DNA from: Ghiorsea sp.
GTDB taxonomy: Bacteria; Pseudomonadota; Zetaproteobacteria; Mariprofundales; Mariprofundaceae
Reading direction: 5' to 3'
Length of the DNA stretch: 9,431 bases
Assembly (NCBI GenBank): GCA_021772875.1
Contig: JAJFLD010000027.1
Coordinates: 1-9,431, forward strand
Shown here one piece after another: positions 6,557 to 9,431 of this stretch; the stretch's first letter is position 1; each line of letters opens with the position of its first letter. The notes under the pieces are model-generated. The model had not been told where the DNA came from, did not search any database, and saw nothing but the letters and a program-made list of their open reading frames with translations. Both the position numbers and the translations under genes were made by a program.

Positions 6557-6991
6557 ATGACAAACTTGCGTTCTATAGAAATTTTTACCGTAGTAGCACT
6601 TATCCTCATTTTAGCCTCAAACCTCGCCATGGCCAGCGATGTGCTTGAAGAAAACAATAGGGTATTACATTTCGATCAACCCCAAGCACCTCTAACATCA
6701 CTCAACTTCAAACAAAACCAAGCTTTAAAACCTTTGTCTAATGACTTTCACATTATTGAAAAATCTTATTTGAGTAATAACATAGGTGAGCGCTGGGCAG
6801 TGATCACTTTTGAGAATAAATCAGCAGGGCAACGGCTTCTTAAAAACAAATCTATTGTCGCCACATTTGCCGATGGTTTTCAAACCCATGCCATCAACCT
6901 CAATGAAACACTTCAAGGCCACGACAAACTGACAAAAGCTGTATTCTTTGGTGTGTATCCTTTTCCAATCCTTGTCGTGCAAATAGAGTAA
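6557..6991 (+). CDS. small exported protein, function unknown
   Basis: Codes 144 residues from the ATG at 6557, chosen for its strong ribosome site and because it leaves a normal signal peptide. The signal peptide has a short n-region with one Arg, a hydrophobic core FTVVALILILASNLAMA (10-26), and a probable signal peptidase I site AMA|SD after residue 26. There is no lipobox Cys, so the mature ~118-residue protein is probably periplasmic or secreted. The mature part has a polar, Asn/Gln/Leu-rich first half. A more structured second half (from about 70) carries GERWAVITFENKSAGQRLLKNK, TFADGFQTH and FPILVVQIE, which look like beta strands of a small sandwich domain. I cannot assign a family. 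It is divergent from the DUF1643 gene and 259 bases upstream of the histidine kinase gene. Confidence 0.85.
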   Translation: MTNLRSIEIFTVVALILILASNLAMASDVLEENNRVLHFDQPQAPLTSLNFKQNQALKPLSNDFHIIEKSYLSNNIGERWAVITFENKSAGQRLLKNKSIVATFADGFQTHAINLNETLQGHDKLTKAVFFGVYPFPILVVQIE

Positions 6992-7142
6992 TCAGAAATA
7001 AATTCCTCTTGCTGAAGCATGTTTCACTTTACGACTCATGACTCCAATAAGTTGCCTCTATAGGTTGTTTTACCTACCTCAAGCTTAGTGACTCATTTTA
7101 GACACACCTTAGCCTTGCATTGTCTGGTTATTTATTTGTTTT

Positions 7143-7148
7143 TAACAT
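7143..7148 (+). promoter_or_regulatory. weak candidate promoter -10 upstream of the kinase leader
   Basis: TAACAT at 7143-7148 stands 17 bases after TTGTCT (7120-7125), giving a sigma-70-like pair with 4/6 matches at -10; CATAAT at 7146-7151 is an alternative -10. The surrounding 7126-7160 stretch is very AT-rich. Either would start transcription about 70-80 bases before the leader ORF, placing the palindrome at 7182-7193 within the 5' leader. Consensus matching alone is weak evidence. Confidence 0.25.
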
Positions 7149-7181
7149 AATCTATTTTAATCCATTCTTCTTAACACAGGG

Positions 7182-7193
7182 TCAAACGTTTGA
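7182..7193. promoter_or_regulatory. perfect 12-bp palindrome, candidate operator
   Basis: TCAAACGTTTGA is a perfect palindrome 40 bases before the leader ORF and 57 bases before the kinase start. It sits inside a second inverted pair, GTCAAA (7181-7186) with TTTGAC (7194-7199). A dimeric regulator could bind here. As RNA the 12-mer would have no loop, so a DNA site is the better reading. The regulator is unknown. Confidence 0.4.
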
Positions 7194-7215
7194 TTTGACT
7201 GACGAAAATAGATAC

Positions 7216-7226
7216 AGGAAGGAGAT
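7216..7226 (+). promoter_or_regulatory. strong Shine-Dalgarno placed for the leader ORF, not the kinase
   Basis: AGGAAGGAGAT is the best ribosome site in this half of the window. Its GGAG core is 9 bases from the ATG at 7234, a normal spacing, but 26 bases from the kinase ATG at 7251, which is too far for direct initiation. This is the main evidence that the leader ORF is translated. Confidence 0.75.
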
Positions 7227-7233
7227 CATAAGT

Positions 7234-7254
7234 ATGCCAATAGGTAAGTTATGA
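7234..7254 (+). CDS. six-codon leader ORF overlapping the kinase start
   Basis: ATG-CCA-ATA-GGT-AAG-TTA-TGA codes the peptide MPIGKL. Its TGA stop overlaps the kinase ATG in the string ATGA (7251-7254), and the two are in different frames. It owns the strong ribosome site at 7216-7226. The kinase has only a short AGGT (7242-7245) close to its own start. The arrangement is what translational coupling looks like: ribosomes ending on the leader restart on the kinase. The peptide itself may have no function. It may also be a chance ORF beside a misplaced ribosome site. Confidence 0.5.
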   Translation: MPIGKL

Positions 7255-8726
7255 ATAAGATAGGTTCTCATCGCATACGTCTGGTATATGCAGTGGTTGG
7301 AACCATCAACATTGTTGTTTTATCCTTCATTTACATTGCTTACCTTCAGCACCAAGAAAACACACAAAGATTTGCTACCATCCAATCACACCTCGAAATT
7401 GTGCATGCTGCAAATGCTTTAAGCAGCTATGTAAAACGTGCTGAAGGTCATATGCTGATGTACATCATTCTACGCAATCAACCAGATCGAAATAAGTTTT
7501 ATGCCCGGCATCAAAAGGTGAAAGAAATACACTCACTTTTAGCTGAAGAATTAACCGATGATACATCTCATGCTCTGATAAACAGTATGCAAAGTAACGT
7601 TGATGGCTTACTGCAGCAGGGTAACCTTTTGCTTAAAATGCTGGATCAAGGAGAATCTTTAACAACCCAATCTCATGCCTTGCGCACTTTCCACAACTTT
7701 AGCTCAGAAATACGAAATCTAGGAGTTGGTTTGGTGGATCAACTCACTAAAGAATTGGCTATTGATAATCATAAAAGTGCTAACACATCGTACCAACACA
7801 TGATTTTACTCATGCTTTTAAGCACCTTTATCATCGCTCTTTTACTCTTTGTGCTTATCTACGCAAAAAGGTTTTTTGCAGCTGAAGAAAGAATGCAAGC
7901 CATGCGTCATCGTTTTCAACAGACACAAAAGCTGGAATCACTTGGCACACTTGTCGGTGGCATCGCCCACGGCTTCAACAATATGCTGGCGAGTATCATT
8001 GGTAATGTGTATCTCGCTAAAAAAATATCACATCACCCTAGTTTGACAAAGAATTTAGAAAATATTGAGTCCATTTCATTTCGTGCTGCAGATATGATTA
8101 AACAACTGCTTACCTTTGCACGCAAAGATCAAACTCGCATGGTGCCATTAGCTTTGGTGCCTTACCTAAAAAACACACTTAAACTTATTCGTATATCCAT
8201 ACCTGAAGATATACGTATCAAACAAGAAATCTACGGCCAGCACTTAGCCATTTCAGGCGATGCTACCCAGCTGCATCAAGTATTATTAAATCTTATCATC
8301 AATGCTTGTGATGCCGTTGAGCATGTCCCCAATCCTTGCATCACAATCAAACTCGAATCATTCCAAGCGGATAAACTATTCTTTGAAAAACATACAGCAG
8401 CCCAGCATGACCACTATGCCCATTTAAGTATTCAAGATAATGGCTGCGGCATGGATGCAGAACAACGGCTACACATATTTGAACCCTTTTTCACCACCAA
8501 AGATCAAAGCAAAGGTGCTGGCCTTGGTTTGTCCATGGTCTTTGGAGCCATCAAATCACACCATGGTTCTATTGAGGTAGAAAGTGTCTTGGGGGAAGGT
8601 TCAACCTTTCATATTTATATACCTATGCTCGAGCAAGAAAAAAGTAAAACACCACCAAACCAACTTATCTCTAAAAAAGCAGCTACCATCAAAGCAAAAA
8701 TAAGTAGCGAAGATACAATCAAATAA
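7251..8726 (+). CDS. membrane-bound sensor histidine kinase with atypical H-box
   Basis: Codes 491 residues. Domain order: short cytoplasmic tail; membrane segment 1 (about 11-32); a largely helical periplasmic sensor domain (about 33-182), resembling four-helix-bundle ligand-binding domains; membrane segment 2 (about 184-205); a dimerisation/phosphoacceptor helix with H240 in GGIAHGFNN; and an ATPase domain. ATPase motifs are N-box N347/N351 (LLNLIINACDA), G1 DNGCGM (396-401), F-box IFEPFFTTK (409-417) and G2 GAGLGLSMV (422-430). The motif style (GG.AH.FNN, EPFFTTK) is that of NtrB-like/HPK4 kinases. The residue after the phosphoacceptor His is Gly, where Asp is usual. The protein ends with a Lys/Ser-rich tail of about 30 residues and has no receiver domain. 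No partner response regulator lies in the window. Signal unknown. Confidence 0.95.
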   Translation: MNKIGSHRIRLVYAVVGTINIVVLSFIYIAYLQHQENTQRFATIQSHLEIVHAANALSSYVKRAEGHMLMYIILRNQPDRNKFYARHQKVKEIHSLLAEELTDDTSHALINSMQSNVDGLLQQGNLLLKMLDQGESLTTQSHALRTFHNFSSEIRNLGVGLVDQLTKELAIDNHKSANTSYQHMILLMLLSTFIIALLLFVLIYAKRFFAAEERMQAMRHRFQQTQKLESLGTLVGGIAHGFNNMLASIIGNVYLAKKISHHPSLTKNLENIESISFRAADMIKQLLTFARKDQTRMVPLALVPYLKNTLKLIRISIPEDIRIKQEIYGQHLAISGDATQLHQVLLNLIINACDAVEHVPNPCITIKLESFQADKLFFEKHTAAQHDHYAHLSIQDNGCGMDAEQRLHIFEPFFTTKDQSKGAGLGLSMVFGAIKSHHGSIEVESVLGEGSTFHIYIPMLEQEKSKTPPNQLISKKAATIKAKISSEDTIK

Positions 8727-8761
8727 GACATTCTTTTTGTACTGAATTGATTTGTAAAACC

Positions 8762-8767
8762 GAGGAA
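8762..8767 (+). promoter_or_regulatory. ribosome binding site supporting a TTG start
   Basis: GAGGAA lies 4 bases before the TTG at 8772 and is the only convincing ribosome site near the beginning of the last frame. It fixes TTG as the start codon; the first in-frame ATG (residue 28) has no such site and would remove conserved N-terminal sequence. Confidence 0.7.
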
Positions 8768-8771
8768 TATC

Positions 8772-9431
8772 TTGAATCAAGCCAATCTCCCCCAACATGT
8801 TCAGGCATTTTTTCACCCTGAAACATATGCCCACCCCGTGCAAACCATAAGCATGATTCAAACACATATTTCATGGGTCTTTTTAACAGGTCATTTTGCT
8901 TATAAACTCAAAAAACCTGTCAACTTTGGTTTTGTAAATTTTTCAACATTGGCAAAACGGAAGTACTTCTGCCAACGCGAATACATACTTAACAATAAAT
9001 TATCCAGCGGCATCTACTTGGATGTTTGCCCTGTATGTAAAGATAATAACAGCTACAATCTTAATGGTTTGGGTACGGTGGTTGATTACTGCCTTAAAAT
9101 GACACAATTTAATCAGCAAGATTTGTTGCCTGCAAAACTAAGCAAAGGCGAATTCCAAGCCCACTGGATGGATATATTGGCCAAGGATATTGCCCATTTT
9201 CACAGCACTGCTGAAATCAATACAAATCCTAACTTTGATCACCTTATATTACTCACTGAACACATAAAACATAATTGGGACATTCCTGCCCAGCACAGCC
9301 CAAAAACACTTGCCCCAACGCAGTTAGAAATACTTCTGACTTTTGGACAAGCAGAGCTTAAAAAACACCATCATTTTCTCAAACAACGTCAAACCAATCA
9401 CTTCATTCGCTATTGCCATGGTGATTTGCAC
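8772..9431 (+). CDS. COG2187-type aminoglycoside phosphotransferase-like/ATP-binding protein (3' end missing)
   Basis: The frame is open to the window edge (220 residues seen). It matches the N-terminal, kinase-like half of the two-domain proteins annotated as bifunctional aminoglycoside phosphotransferase/ATP-binding protein. Those usually have about 500 residues with a C-terminal P-loop kinase-like domain. Landmarks are ISWVFLTGHFAYKLKKPVNFGFVNFSTL (33-60, with the probable ATP-contacting Lys), KRKYFCQREYILNNKLS (62-78), IYLDVCPV (81-88), VVDYCLKMTQF (103-113), DIAHFHS (139-145) and the Brenner motif HGDLH (216-220), where the window stops. Natural substrates of this family are not established, and drug resistance should not be assumed. 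The TTG start is supported by GAGGAA. The gene lies 45 bases after the kinase on the same strand, so they may share a transcript. Confidence 0.9.
   Translation, partial: MNQANLPQHVQAFFHPETYAHPVQTISMIQTHISWVFLTGHFAYKLKKPVNFGFVNFSTLAKRKYFCQREYILNNKLSSGIYLDVCPVCKDNNSYNLNGLGTVVDYCLKMTQFNQQDLLPAKLSKGEFQAHWMDILAKDIAHFHSTAEINTNPNFDHLILLTEHIKHNWDIPAQHSPKTLAPTQLEILLTFGQAELKKHHHFLKQRQTNHFIRYCHGDLH

Noticed and set aside
7061..7076. TAGGT / ACCTA hairpin downstream of the exported protein gene, as its terminator
   Set aside because: Five pairs with no T tract; not convincing.
7033..7096. Repeated GACTCAT words (7033-7039, 7090-7096, partial at 7040-7044)
   Set aside because: Seven-base repeats in an AT-rich gap are expected by chance, and the spacing is irregular.
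8601..8867. 88-codon minus-strand ORF across the kinase/COG2187 junction
   Set aside because: It overlaps the real 3' end of the kinase gene and the 5' end of the next gene; its sequence is Cys/Phe-rich without a recognisable pattern.
8772..9431. Aminoglycoside resistance gene
   Set aside because: The N-terminal wording is that of the COG2187 housekeeping-like family, not of known resistance phosphotransferases, despite the shared HGDLH motif.

Overview
The window looks like a piece of a chemolithoautotrophic proteobacterial chromosome of moderately low GC. It has two parts. The left part (1-5879, all + strand) is a non-carboxysomal form IA RuBisCO operon: the 3' part of cbbL, then cbbS, a conserved-looking small gene, cbbQ, cbbO and a second small gene. 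CbbL and CbbS read like form IA proteins of sulfur-, iron- or nitrogen-oxidising Proteobacteria. CbbS carries the extra N-terminal residues expected of the IAq subtype, and cbbQ-cbbO follow instead of carboxysome shell genes. The phylum cannot be settled from the sequence; a gamma-, beta- or zetaproteobacterial lithoautotroph is the reasonable range.

In this operon CbbL and CbbS form the CO2-fixing enzyme. CbbQ (MoxR-type AAA+ ATPase) and CbbO (adaptor with a C-terminal von Willebrand A domain) form the activase that strips inhibitory sugar phosphates from RuBisCO. The operon is punctuated by hairpins between cbbL and cbbS, between cbbS and the first small gene, and between cbbQ and cbbO. These could set the very different protein amounts needed from one transcript. 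The two small genes (1851-2162 and 5517-5879) have no function I can name and are the best candidates here for undescribed RuBisCO-associated factors.

The right part (5896-9431) is a mixed accessory region. A DUF1643-family gene converges on the operon, possibly preceded by a 30-codon ORF. Divergent from these is a gene for a small exported protein of unknown function. After a 259-base intergenic stretch with a perfect 12-bp palindrome comes a membrane histidine kinase. It appears to be translationally coupled to a six-codon leader ORF through an ATGA overlap, and its H-box reads AHGFNN instead of the usual AHDFNN. No response regulator gene lies in the window. The window ends inside a TTG-started gene for a COG2187-type phosphotransferase/ATP-binding protein, cut just at its HGDLH catalytic motif.

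No tRNA, rRNA, CRISPR array, insertion sequence or attachment site is visible.
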